A DNA stretch of 57,482 nt from assembly GCA_012729405.1 (NCBI GenBank), contig JAAYDH010000020.1, forward strand, positions 1 to 57,482, in the 5' to 3' direction. Shown here one piece after another: positions 41,244-49,629 of the stretch (its first letter is position 1; each line of letters starts with the position of its first letter). Position numbers and translations under genes: made by a program. Source of the DNA: Erysipelotrichaceae bacterium. Lineage in GTDB: Bacteria; Bacillota_I; Bacilli_A; RFN20; CAG-826. The notes beneath the pieces were generated by a model. That model was given only the letters and a program-made list of their open reading frames with translations. It was not told the origin of the DNA and did not search any database.

Positions 41244-41273
41244 AAAAGACTACCATTTGGTAGTCTTTTTTTT
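41244..41273. terminator. Terminator after rplQ, probably bidirectional
   Basis: AAAAGACTACC (41244-41254) and GGTAGTCTTTT (41259-41269) form an 11-bp stem with an ATTT loop and a long T run on the plus strand. On the minus strand it follows the flavin reductase gene by 15 nt and could end that transcript too. Confidence 0.92.
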
Positions 41274-41288
41274 GTTTTTAATCTCCGA

Positions 41289-43352
41289 TTAGATTTTCAT
41301 GGCGACATCCCAAGCACGCCAGATAACGGTGCGCAGGTTGCCAACACCAAAGCAGTCGCCGACCAAGTGAACATGCCGGCCCTTTTTGGAGATTGGAGAA
41401 GGAGTATAACCAATTGAACTGATAACAGCGCTCGCTTTAATGAAAGTTTCTGTTCCTTCCTTATCGACGACCACAACTCCATCATCCTTAATTAATCTAA
41501 CCATTGTCTCGAGATAGATTGGAGTCTTGTTTAAAGCAAAGTAATCGCGTAAATAAGAGCTGTTTGCTAAGCAGACACCTTTGACAGCGATTAGATCATC
41601 TTTCATCTCGACGATGGATGGTTTCTTGCCTTTTAAGCAAAGTTCATAAGCGATTTCACAACCAGTTAAGCCGCCGCCGATAATTACAGGATTTTCACCA
41701 ACATCGACTTTACCAGAGAGAAATTCAACAGCCTCAATAGCTTTCTCGCTACCAGGAACATGGAGGTGACGAGCTTTTGAGCCGGTGGCCACAATGACTT
41801 CGTCAAAACCTTTTTCAAAACAGTCCATGCAGTTGGCTTCTTCGTTAAAGTGAATCTTGATATTTGGATATTTCTTGATCTCGTTAAGATACCATTCGAC
41901 CAAACGCTTATCATTTTCCTTAAATGAGGGAGAGCAGGCCGCGGTGAAGACACCACCTAATTTATCAGTCTTCTCGATGAGGGTGACGTTATGTCCGCGC
42001 TGTGCACAAACAATAGCGCTTTCCATACCACCGATACCGCCACCAATAACGACAACGTTCTTTACTTTTTTCGCTTTCACAATCTTGTACTTTTTCGATT
42101 GCATCGTCATTGGATTGACTGCGCAGCGCGCCATATGTAGCGCGTCGTGTAAGTCTTGATCGTTTGGCACGCCTTTATAATGCGCCATGTTAAAACATCC
42201 GTTATGGCATTGGATGCATGGACGAATTTCCTCTTCGCGTCCTTCTTTGAGTTTAGTTACCCATTCTTCGTCTGCGAGGAACTGGCGAGCGACACCCATT
42301 CCATCAATTTTGTTCGCCTTAATGGCATCCGTGGCGACATCGGGAGTCATACGACCAGCGACGACGACGGGAATGTCGACGAACTTCTTAATATGTTCTA
42401 CGTCCTCGAGATTGCAGTTATCCGGCATATACACAGGAGGATGTGCCCAGTACCACGCATCATAAGTACCGTTATCGCAGTTAAGCATATCATAGCCAGC
42501 CTCCTGCAGGTATTTAGCAGCCTTTTCGCTCTCTTCCATATCGCGACCCACTTCGGTGAATTCCTCGCCTGGAAGTGCACCTAAACCGAATCCCTTTGTC
42601 TTACTGACTACAGAATAGCGCAAGGAGACAGGGAAGTCTTTTCCGCAAACCTCTTTAATCGCTTTGACAATCTCGACTGGGAAGCGATAACGGTTCTCGA
42701 AACTACCACCCCATTTATCTTTGCGAAGATTAGTGTATTTCATCGTAAATTGATCGAGCAGATATCCTTCGTGAACGGCGTGAACTTCGACTCCGTCAAC
42801 ACCTGCTTCTTTACATAATTTTGCTGTCTTAGCGAAACCTTCGATAATCTTTTGGATTTGCTTCTCGGTCATCTCTTTAGTCATAACTTTGTCGCTCCAC
42901 CGGTTTGGAGTGACACTTGGAGCAGCATTTATCCAGTTCATATTGAAGATAGGTTTCATCAATGTCCCTAAGAACTTATTTGTACAAGCTTTGACCATAA
43001 TGTCATTTAAGGCCATCGACCGGCCGAAACCAGCAGTCAATTGAACAAACAACTTAGCTCCTGTTTTGTGCAGTTCGTCCATGAAGACTTTTAATTTTTT
43101 GTACATTCTTTTGTTAGAGTAGAGCCAACCACCCATCATCGGATTCTTAACCGGCGCGATACCAGGAAGGATTAAGCCAACATTATTTTTGGCTTTTCCC
43201 ATGATAAAATTTGCAGCCTCTTTATCGAAATGAGCAGGTTCCATCCAGCCAAAAAGACTGGTCCCACCCATCGATGTCATGACAATGCGATTCTTAATCT
43301 CAACATTTCCAATTTTCCATGGTGTAAAAAGTGGACTATATTTCTCGTTCAT
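41289..43352 (-). CDS. FMN/FAD/[4Fe-4S] NADH:flavin oxidoreductase (2,4-dienoyl-CoA reductase/OYE-like)
   Basis: A 687-aa multi-cofactor reductase. Residues about 1-375 form the old-yellow-enzyme FMN barrel (EVHAVHEGYLLDQFTMKYTN, KWGGSFENRYRFP). Near 385-425 a cluster motif follows (CIQCHNGC and ARCAVNP) for [4Fe-4S]. The C-terminal part has a Rossmann FAD site (VVVIGGGIGGMESAIVCAQR) and a second one for NAD(P)H (VIIGGGLTGCEIA). This is the FadH/BaiH/enoate reductase layout; it should reduce an activated C=C bond. The substrate is unknown. It is transcribed away from the aconitase X genes, with an SD GAGG before the ATG. Confidence 0.88.
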   Translation of the reverse strand: MNEKYSPLFTPWKIGNVEIKNRIVMTSMGGTSLFGWMEPAHFDKEAANFIMGKAKNNVGLILPGIAPVKNPMMGGWLYSNKRMYKKLKVFMDELHKTGAKLFVQLTAGFGRSMALNDIMVKACTNKFLGTLMKPIFNMNWINAAPSVTPNRWSDKVMTKEMTEKQIQKIIEGFAKTAKLCKEAGVDGVEVHAVHEGYLLDQFTMKYTNLRKDKWGGSFENRYRFPVEIVKAIKEVCGKDFPVSLRYSVVSKTKGFGLGALPGEEFTEVGRDMEESEKAAKYLQEAGYDMLNCDNGTYDAWYWAHPPVYMPDNCNLEDVEHIKKFVDIPVVVAGRMTPDVATDAIKANKIDGMGVARQFLADEEWVTKLKEGREEEIRPCIQCHNGCFNMAHYKGVPNDQDLHDALHMARCAVNPMTMQSKKYKIVKAKKVKNVVVIGGGIGGMESAIVCAQRGHNVTLIEKTDKLGGVFTAACSPSFKENDKRLVEWYLNEIKKYPNIKIHFNEEANCMDCFEKGFDEVIVATGSKARHLHVPGSEKAIEAVEFLSGKVDVGENPVIIGGGLTGCEIAYELCLKGKKPSIVEMKDDLIAVKGVCLANSSYLRDYFALNKTPIYLETMVRLIKDDGVVVVDKEGTETFIKASAVISSIGYTPSPISKKGRHVHLVGDCFGVGNLRTVIWRAWDVAMKI

Positions 43353-43438
43353 ATGAATACCTCTATTATCTATATTAAATGAAAAAGTAAGGTGTTGTAT
43401 AACAAATTAAGCAAATGGTGTTATTATTTAATCAAAGA

Positions 43439-43452
43439 AAACGCTCGCGTTT
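43439..43452 (+). promoter_or_regulatory. Inverted repeat upstream of the aconitase X genes
   Basis: AAACGC-TC-GCGTTT is a 6-bp inverted repeat whose 3' edge touches a TATCATAAT -10-like region and lies about 22 nt before the ATG at 43475. Its CG-centred symmetry resembles LacI/GalR-type operators. A second, weaker repeat TTGT-ATA-ACAA lies at 43396-43406. Confidence 0.4.
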
Positions 43453-43474
43453 ATCATAATAAGGAGAAATTTTT

Positions 43475-44770
43475 ATGTATGTACCAAAAATGGAACTGAC
43501 TGATGAGCAACGGGACATTTTAAACGGCAAGCAAGGCGAAGTAATGGCCAAAATCATGGAAACAATTGTGATGTTTGGCGATATGTTCGAAGCTCCTCGC
43601 TTAATCAAAGTGACCCACGACGACGGCCATCTTGTCACTTCCTTCGGAATCGGAATTTGTAAACCACTATTCTCGACGATGAACCGCATTAATGAGGCAG
43701 GCATCAAAACCAAAGGTAAATTTACAGTTGATCCGCGCCCATACGATTACAAGAATGTCAAATGCTCACTTCTTGAAAAACTCGTCTTTAGCAAAATCCT
43801 TTATTCTCAACAGAAGAGATACGAAGGTCAATTAACCAAAGCTGGGCTTCGCGATGCTAACGCGTTCACATGCACATCCTATTTACCTGAAGTCGGAAAC
43901 ACCCCTAAGAAAGGCGATGTTCTTTCTTGGGCTGAGAGTTCAGCAGTTGTCTTTGTGAACTCCGTGCTTGGCGCGCGATGCAATCGTAACTCAGGTATGC
44001 TCGATTTGTTTGGATCGATTCTTGGATATGTTCCTGAATTTGGATTTTTAACCGACAAAGGAAGAAAAGCAACATGGAAAGTTATCGTTAAAACGAGCAA
44101 ACTTCCAGAGGCTCAGATCCTGGGATCAGCCATTGGCATGAAAGTCATGGAAGATGTTCCTTATGTGGTTGGATTAGACAAATTCTTAGGAACCGAATTA
44201 ACAGAAACCGCAATCGGCTATCTCAAGGATTTTGGCGCAGCAACCGCTTCAAATGGAGCAGTCGGTTTGTATCATATTGAAAATTTGACGCCTGAAGCAA
44301 AGGAATTTAAAGAGAAATTGCTTGCTCCTAACACCAAAGAATACATTGTTGATGACGAGGAACTTGAACGCGTTTATCGCGAATACCCCATCATGTGGAA
44401 AGATAAAGATAAAAAAGGAAATCTCATCTTTATTGGCTGTCCACATCTCAGTTATCAACAACTTTGTGATTGGACAGATAAGATATCAAGCGGTCTTAAA
44501 GAAACCGGAAGAAAGAGGGTTGCTATTCGAACAATATTAACCTCTTCGCCCGATGTGGTAGAAAAGTTTAAAAAGTCCGAAAAATATGAGGATTTGATGA
44601 AAACGGGAGCAAAACTTTCAAGCATCTGCGCTTTGATGTACACGAATAATCCTCTCACTAAAAAGAAAAGAATTATCACATCGTCTAACAAATTAAGAAC
44701 ATATTCATTAGCGAGATATTACAAGGATGAAGAAGTGTTAAACTTTGTCATCGGTAAGGAGGGAAAGTAA
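43475..44770 (+). CDS. Aconitase X catalytic (large) subunit
   Basis: A 431-aa AcnX (DUF521) protein. The diagnostic stretch ESSAVVFVNSVLGARCNRNS lies near residues 150-170; MYVPKMELTDEQRDILNGKQ at the start and FIGCPHLSYQQLCDW in the C-terminal half are family-like. Known AcnX enzymes are dehydratases: mevalonate 5-phosphate in archaea and cis-3-hydroxyproline in some bacteria, with an Fe-S cluster. Which substrate is used here cannot be told. The SD is AAGGAG, and the small subunit follows 1 nt after the stop. Confidence 0.85.
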   Translation: MYVPKMELTDEQRDILNGKQGEVMAKIMETIVMFGDMFEAPRLIKVTHDDGHLVTSFGIGICKPLFSTMNRINEAGIKTKGKFTVDPRPYDYKNVKCSLLEKLVFSKILYSQQKRYEGQLTKAGLRDANAFTCTSYLPEVGNTPKKGDVLSWAESSAVVFVNSVLGARCNRNSGMLDLFGSILGYVPEFGFLTDKGRKATWKVIVKTSKLPEAQILGSAIGMKVMEDVPYVVGLDKFLGTELTETAIGYLKDFGAATASNGAVGLYHIENLTPEAKEFKEKLLAPNTKEYIVDDEELERVYREYPIMWKDKDKKGNLIFIGCPHLSYQQLCDWTDKISSGLKETGRKRVAIRTILTSSPDVVEKFKKSEKYEDLMKTGAKLSSICALMYTNNPLTKKKRIITSSNKLRTYSLARYYKDEEVLNFVIGKEGK

Positions 44771-44771
44771 G

Positions 44772-45212
44772 ATGAAACAATTTAAAGGGCGTGTCCTCGC
44801 TGCAGGAACCTATGTCGGTGAAGCGATCGTCTCTCATCAAGGCGTCAATACATTAGCATCGTTTCAAAAAGCGATTGTGGGAAATAAGAAAACGGCCGTC
44901 ATTTCGGACCAAGGGAATAAAGATATTTACGGATTAGAAGTAACCGGAAAAGCTCTTTGCCTTCCCTTGACCATTGGTTCAACGACTGGTGGTCTTGTCA
45001 TTCAAACTATTTGTGCGATGAATATTGCCCCTGCCGCATTCCTGTTTTCCGAGCACATCGACTCGCTTGCTGGCTCAGGCATTACCCTCGCTCGCATCTG
45101 GGAAAACAGCCCGGTTATTGCCATAGATCAATTAGGAAAAGAGTTTCTCGAAACTGTCAAGACAGGTGATAAAATCGAAATTAAAGAAGACGGAACTGTC
45201 ATAATTCTTTAA
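44772..45212 (+). CDS. Aconitase X swivel (small) subunit
   Basis: A 146-aa DUF126 protein, the swivelling domain of aconitase X that completes the active site. It has FKGRVLAAGTYVGEAIVS, the GSTTGGLVIQ loop at the place of the usual active-site Ser loop, and SGITLARIWENSPVIAID. ATG 44772 lies after a GGAGG SD in the large-subunit end; an upstream in-frame start at 44745 is inside that gene. A terminator follows. Confidence 0.83.
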   Translation: MKQFKGRVLAAGTYVGEAIVSHQGVNTLASFQKAIVGNKKTAVISDQGNKDIYGLEVTGKALCLPLTIGSTTGGLVIQTICAMNIAPAAFLFSEHIDSLAGSGITLARIWENSPVIAIDQLGKEFLETVKTGDKIEIKEDGTVIIL

Positions 45213-45228
45213 TCCTAGATTTACAATA

Positions 45229-45258
45229 AATCTCGACCCTATCGGTCGGGATTTTTTT
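45229..45258 (+). terminator. Terminator of the aconitase X operon
   Basis: AATCTCGACC (45229-45238) and GGTCGGGATT (45244-45253) make a 10-bp stem with one G-U pair, a 5-nt loop and a T run. Confidence 0.9.
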
Positions 45259-45297
45259 CTTTTGTTTTGATTAGTACGGTCTAACCCATTTTTGTTC

Positions 45298-45327
45298 TTG
45301 TCAATCATGCGTGTACGCGATTAAAAT
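45298..45327 (+). promoter_or_regulatory. Promoter of the hydrogenase operon
   Basis: TTGTCA (45298-45303) and TAAAAT (45322-45327) are separated by 18 nt. The spacer holds GCGT-GT-ACGC, a small inverted repeat that might be a regulator contact. No full Rex consensus (TTGTGAA-N4-TTCACAA) is present. Confidence 0.55.
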
Positions 45328-45369
45328 AATAGGGCTGGTTTTGTGCGATAAACCAAATAGGAGGTTATT

Positions 45370-45873
45370 ATGGCGCATTTACAAAGTAGTGCTGTAGCGA
45401 AGATTAATGAAATAGTAAATCGTTACAAAGATGAACCAACCCCACTGATGATGATTCTCGAGGATGTTCAAAGGGAATATGGGTATATCCCTCTCGATGT
45501 CCAGGAACTCATTTCTGACTTAACGGGTATTCCAGTCAGCGAAATCTATGGAGTGGTGACATTCTATTCTTTTTTCTCATTGACCCCAAAGGGCAAGTAC
45601 GTTATTGGCGTTTGCCTCGGAACCGCTTGTTATGTCAAGGGAGCCCAATTAGTCTTGGATAAATTTTGCGAGATTTTACATATTAAACCAGGAGAAACAA
45701 CTCCTGATGGATTATTCACAATTGATGTTTTTCGTTGCATCGGCGCCTGCGCTATTGCTCCAGCGGTATCAATTAATGGCAAAGTTTACCCACAAGTTAA
45801 AGTTGATAACGTCGTAAAAATTATCAACGAATACGAACACAAAGAAATGAAAGAATTGGAGGCTCAACAATAG
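45370..45873 (+). CDS. hydC: [FeFe] hydrogenase gamma subunit (NuoE-like)
   Basis: A 167-aa thioredoxin-like [2Fe-2S] protein. The four Cys ligands are in GVCLGTACYVKG and FRCIGACAIAPAV, as in NuoE/HydC. SEIYGVVTFYSFFS is also typical. It is the first gene of a hydC-hydB-hydA operon, 2 nt before hydB, with SD AGGAGG. In bifurcating hydrogenases this subunit helps move electrons between NADH and the other subunits. Confidence 0.93.
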   Translation: MAHLQSSAVAKINEIVNRYKDEPTPLMMILEDVQREYGYIPLDVQELISDLTGIPVSEIYGVVTFYSFFSLTPKGKYVIGVCLGTACYVKGAQLVLDKFCEILHIKPGETTPDGLFTIDVFRCIGACAIAPAVSINGKVYPQVKVDNVVKIINEYEHKEMKELEAQQ

Positions 45874-45875
45874 TT

Positions 45876-47780
45876 ATGGCAAAGATTGACTTAATCAAGA
45901 CTGAAAAAGAACTGCTCGACAAAATCAGTCATTGTGGAGCCTGTTTAGAAAAGAAATTCCATGTTAAAGATGGTCACCGTGCGATTGTTATCTGCGGTGG
46001 TACTGGATGTTTATCCAGTGAATCAGGTGAAATCTTAGCGAAATTTAAAGCTCTTATTGAAGAGAAGGGTTTGGGTGACAAAGTCACCGCGAACATCGTC
46101 GGATGTTTCGGATTCTGCTCTCAAGGCCCGATTGTCAAGATTTTCCCTGAAGAAACTTTATACACCAAAGTTAAAGTCGCTGATGTCGATGAAATCTTTG
46201 AAAAAGACATCCTCAAAGGTGAGATTATTGAACGTCTCCTATTCATTGATCCTGTCACCAAAGAAAAAGCAATTAAACAACACGAAATTAACTTCTATAA
46301 ATTACAAAAGCGTGATATTGCTCTTCGTGGCAATGGCGACATCAATCCGGAAGACCTGGATGAAGCATTTGGAGACGGTTCGTTCCTCGGCTTAAGCAAA
46401 GCCCTTCACATGACCCGTCAAGAAGTAATCGATGAGGTCTTAAAGTCCGGTTTAAGAGGCCGTGGCGGGGCGGGATTCCCCACTGGCAGAAAATGGCAAT
46501 TCGCCTACAACATGAACGTCGAAGAAAAATACATTATTTGTAACGGAGACGAAGGTGACCCGGGAGCATTCATGGATCGGTCCATCATCGAAGGTAATCC
46601 AGTTAACGTCATCGAAGGTATGATGATTGCTGGCTATGCGATCGGCGCTAAGAACGGATATTTCTATGTTCGCGCTGAGTACCCAGTCGCGGTTGAGCGC
46701 TTGAAAAAAGCTATCTCCGAACTAGAAGAAGCGGGCTTATTGGGTGATAACATCCTCGGAACCGACTTCTCTTTCCGCTGCCACATCCGCTTGGGTGCTG
46801 GAGCATTCGTCTGCGGCGAAGAGACCGCCTTATTAAATAGCATGGAAGGTAAGCGAGGAATGCCGCGTCCCCGTCCCCCGTTCCCAGCCGTTAAAGGTTT
46901 GTGGGGTCAACCCAGTGTTATCAATAACGTTGAAACACTCGCAAACGTTCCATATATTCTCCGCGAAGGAGCTGATCATTATTACTCTTTTGGCACATCA
47001 GACAGCAAGGGAACCAAAGTTTTTGCTCTCGGCGGAAAAGTCAACAATGTCGGCTTAGTGGAAGTTCCGATGGGAACCACCTTAAGACAATTAATTTATG
47101 ACATTGGTGGCGGTATTCCTGGAGACAAGAAATTTAAAGCCATTCAAACCGGCGGACCTTCTGGCGGATGTTTAACCGAAAAGGACTTAGATACACCAAT
47201 CGACTTTGGCTCATTAATTGCTCGCGGATCCATGATGGGCTCCGGTGGCGCAATTGTTATGGATGAAGATAACTGCATGGTCGATGTCGCGAAATTCTAT
47301 ATGACTTTCATTTGCGAAGAATCATGTGGCAAATGTTCGCCTTGTCGTATCGGCACAAAGAGATGCTTAGAAATTTTAGACAAGATTTGTGATGGGAAAG
47401 GCTCATTACAAGATATTGAGGACTTGAAAGAACTAGCTCACGTTATCAAAACCAACTCCCTCTGTGGTCTTGGCCAAACAGCGGCTAATCCAATTATCTC
47501 AACGATGGCGGCCTTCCCTGAAGAATATGTATCTCACGTTGTCGATAAATCCTGTCACGCTCACGTCTGTAAGAGCATGATGCAATATCATATCGTGCCT
47601 GATGCCTGTTTTGGATGCGGTGCCTGTGCACGCGCTTGCCCAACTAGCGCCATTATCAAGACTGAAGAGCCTTCGAAGAAGAACCCCCGCCTCTTCATCC
47701 ACACTATCTTACAAAACAAATGTATTAAGTGCGGATCATGTATGGCGACATGTCGCTTCAACTCAATTATTAAGCAATAG
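45876..47780 (+). CDS. hydB: [FeFe] hydrogenase beta subunit (NuoF-like, NADH and FMN)
   Basis: A 634-aa flavoprotein. N-terminal thioredoxin-like part with Cys in VICGGTGCLSSES and GCFGFCSQGP; NuoF core with RGRGGAGFPTGRKW (FMN), CNGDEGDPGAFMDRS (NADH) and GAGAFVCGEETALLNS; [4Fe-4S] site ESCGKCSPCRIGTKR; then a C-terminal double cluster (CFGCGACARACP and CIKCGSCMATC) for ferredoxin contact. This domain set is the hallmark of electron-bifurcating HydB, which couples NADH and reduced ferredoxin oxidation to H2 release. Rich in ATC, GTC and GGC codons like the ribosomal genes. Confidence 0.95.
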   Translation: MAKIDLIKTEKELLDKISHCGACLEKKFHVKDGHRAIVICGGTGCLSSESGEILAKFKALIEEKGLGDKVTANIVGCFGFCSQGPIVKIFPEETLYTKVKVADVDEIFEKDILKGEIIERLLFIDPVTKEKAIKQHEINFYKLQKRDIALRGNGDINPEDLDEAFGDGSFLGLSKALHMTRQEVIDEVLKSGLRGRGGAGFPTGRKWQFAYNMNVEEKYIICNGDEGDPGAFMDRSIIEGNPVNVIEGMMIAGYAIGAKNGYFYVRAEYPVAVERLKKAISELEEAGLLGDNILGTDFSFRCHIRLGAGAFVCGEETALLNSMEGKRGMPRPRPPFPAVKGLWGQPSVINNVETLANVPYILREGADHYYSFGTSDSKGTKVFALGGKVNNVGLVEVPMGTTLRQLIYDIGGGIPGDKKFKAIQTGGPSGGCLTEKDLDTPIDFGSLIARGSMMGSGGAIVMDEDNCMVDVAKFYMTFICEESCGKCSPCRIGTKRCLEILDKICDGKGSLQDIEDLKELAHVIKTNSLCGLGQTAANPIISTMAAFPEEYVSHVVDKSCHAHVCKSMMQYHIVPDACFGCGACARACPTSAIIKTEEPSKKNPRLFIHTILQNKCIKCGSCMATCRFNSIIKQ

Positions 47781-47792
47781 GAGGAACCAAAG

Positions 47793-49556
47793 ATGTCATT
47801 AGTTAATATTAAAATCGAAGGCAAACCCTTCCAAGTCGAAGCTGGTTTAACCGTCCTCGAAGCTTGCCGTAAATGCGGTTTCGTGATTCCCTCCCTCTGC
47901 TCTTTCAATCATGGTCAAAACTCGCTTGCGAGTTGCCGTGTTTGTCTCGTTGAGATCAAGGGTGCTCGTGGATTAAGTGCCTCTTGTGTCTACCCCGTAA
48001 GCGAAGGAATGGAAATCAGCATTTCCTCCCAGACCGCAATGGAAGCCCGTCGCGCATCCGTCGAACTAATCCTTAGCAATCACGAGAAAAACTGCTTGCA
48101 ATGCCCTAAAAATGGCCACTGTGAACTATTACACGTTGCCGAATTGGTTCAAGCCCGTGATCAAAAATATATTGGTGCTTTCTCTGAGAACACTGTCGAT
48201 GAACTCGCTCCTGGCCTAATTCGCAACACCGCAAAATGTATTCTTTGTGGTCGCTGTATCGAGAGATGTAAAGATGCTCAAGGCATTTCCATTCTCGGAT
48301 TCGAGAACCGCGGATTCCAGACCATTGTGGCCCCAGTTCAAAACCGCAGCTTTGCTGAATCTCCATGTTTACAATGTGGACAATGTGTTATTGTCTGTCC
48401 AACTGGTGCGTTGATGGAACACAGCGAAATCGACAAAGTCGATGCCGCGATTAAAGCTGGTAAGAAAGTTATTGTTCAAACTGCTCCAGCTGTCCGTGCC
48501 GCTATTGCTGAAGAATTCGATGAACCCATTGGAACCCCGGGCACCGGCAAGATGGTTGCCGCCTTACACCGTTTAGGTTTCTTCCGTGTCTTTGACACCA
48601 ATTTTGGTGCCGACTTAACCATCATGGAAGAGGCGAATGAACTCCTTCACAGAATCAAAACCGGCGGAACCCTCCCACAAATCACATCCTGTTCACCAGG
48701 CTGGATTAACTATATGGAGTATTTCCACCCAGAATTAATTCCAAATATTTCTACCTGCAAATCACCACACATGATGGTGGGTGCAATTATTAAATCCTAC
48801 TTCGCTAAAAGCCATAACATTGACCCAGAAGACATCTTTGTTGTTTCTGTTATGCCGTGCACTGCGAAGAAATACGAGCGTTCTCGTCCAGAGATGGATA
48901 AGGATGTTGACGCCGTTATCACTGCAAGGGAATTAGCGAAGATGATCAAACGCGCTGGTATCGTCTGGAAGAAACTTCCGGACGAAGAATTCGATCAAGA
49001 CCTACTAGGTGATTATTCTGGCGCTGGTGTTATATTTGGTGTCAGCGGTGGTGTTATGGAAGCCGCTTTAAGAACCACCTTCTTCTGGTTAACCGGAAAA
49101 GAGTATCCGAAGATTGAATTCCAAGCCGTCCGTGGTTTGAAATACGTTAAGGAAGCTACAATTGATGTCGAAGGTAAGATTATTAAAGTTGCCGTCACAT
49201 CCGGAATGAAGAACGCCGAGCCCTTACTAAAAGAAGTTGCAAATGGCACTTCACCATACACCTTCATTGAAGTGATGGGCTGCCCAGGCGGATGTATTAA
49301 CGGTGGTGGTATGCCATACGTTAAACCTCTCCTGCTCCCTAATGAGGATGACGATATTTTAGACACGTACTGTCAAAAGAGAGCCAGTGTTCTTTATAGT
49401 GAAGACGAGAGACAAGTTGTTCGTCAGTCACACAACAATAAAGATATTCAAAGACTCTATAAAGACTTCCTCGGAGAACCTGGAAGCGAGATCGCTGAAG
49501 AGTTGTTACACACTCACTACAACGCTCATCGCGAAAAGTATCCAAATAAAAAGTAG
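47793..49556 (+). CDS. hydA: [FeFe] hydrogenase catalytic subunit
   Basis: A 587-aa H2-forming enzyme. Order of domains: N-terminal [2Fe-2S] (CSFNHGQNSLASCRVC), His-ligated [4Fe-4S] (HEKNCLQCPKNGHCEL), two ferredoxin-type clusters (CILCGRCIERC and CLQCGQCVIVCP), and the H-cluster domain with L1 TSCSPGWINY, L2 VMPCTAKKYE and L3 EVMGCPGGCINGGG. All H-cluster cysteines are intact. The maturases HydEFG, needed to build the cluster, are not in the window. With HydB and HydC it forms a group A3-like bifurcating complex, the likely sink for fermentative electrons. Confidence 0.96.
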   Translation: MSLVNIKIEGKPFQVEAGLTVLEACRKCGFVIPSLCSFNHGQNSLASCRVCLVEIKGARGLSASCVYPVSEGMEISISSQTAMEARRASVELILSNHEKNCLQCPKNGHCELLHVAELVQARDQKYIGAFSENTVDELAPGLIRNTAKCILCGRCIERCKDAQGISILGFENRGFQTIVAPVQNRSFAESPCLQCGQCVIVCPTGALMEHSEIDKVDAAIKAGKKVIVQTAPAVRAAIAEEFDEPIGTPGTGKMVAALHRLGFFRVFDTNFGADLTIMEEANELLHRIKTGGTLPQITSCSPGWINYMEYFHPELIPNISTCKSPHMMVGAIIKSYFAKSHNIDPEDIFVVSVMPCTAKKYERSRPEMDKDVDAVITARELAKMIKRAGIVWKKLPDEEFDQDLLGDYSGAGVIFGVSGGVMEAALRTTFFWLTGKEYPKIEFQAVRGLKYVKEATIDVEGKIIKVAVTSGMKNAEPLLKEVANGTSPYTFIEVMGCPGGCINGGGMPYVKPLLLPNEDDDILDTYCQKRASVLYSEDERQVVRQSHNNKDIQRLYKDFLGEPGSEIAEELLHTHYNAHREKYPNKK

Positions 49557-49565
49557 CAAATTTGA

Positions 49566-49605
49566 AAAATGGGACAAGAAATCGTATGAAAACTTGTCCT
49601 ATTTT
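49566..49605 (+). terminator. Terminator of the hydrogenase operon
   Basis: AAAATGGGACAAG (49566-49578) pairs over 13 bp (one G-U) with CTTGTCCTATTTT (49593-49605). The U tract is part of the stem. cysS starts 24 nt later. Confidence 0.78.
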
Positions 49606-49629
49606 CATAGAATAGAAGTGTAGTTTGTT

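Noticed and set aside
41857..42584. Plus-strand frames of 100 and 142 aa inside the flavin reductase gene
   Set aside because: Antisense shadows of a clearly conserved enzyme; no SD.
45298..45330. Rex site in the hydrogenase promoter
   Set aside because: Only a short GCGT-GT-ACGC repeat; the TTGTGAA half-sites are absent.
49606..49629. T-box leader for cysS
   Set aside because: Only about 24 nt lie between the hydrogenase terminator and the cysS ATG, far too short, and no AGGGTGG-type antiterminator motif is seen.
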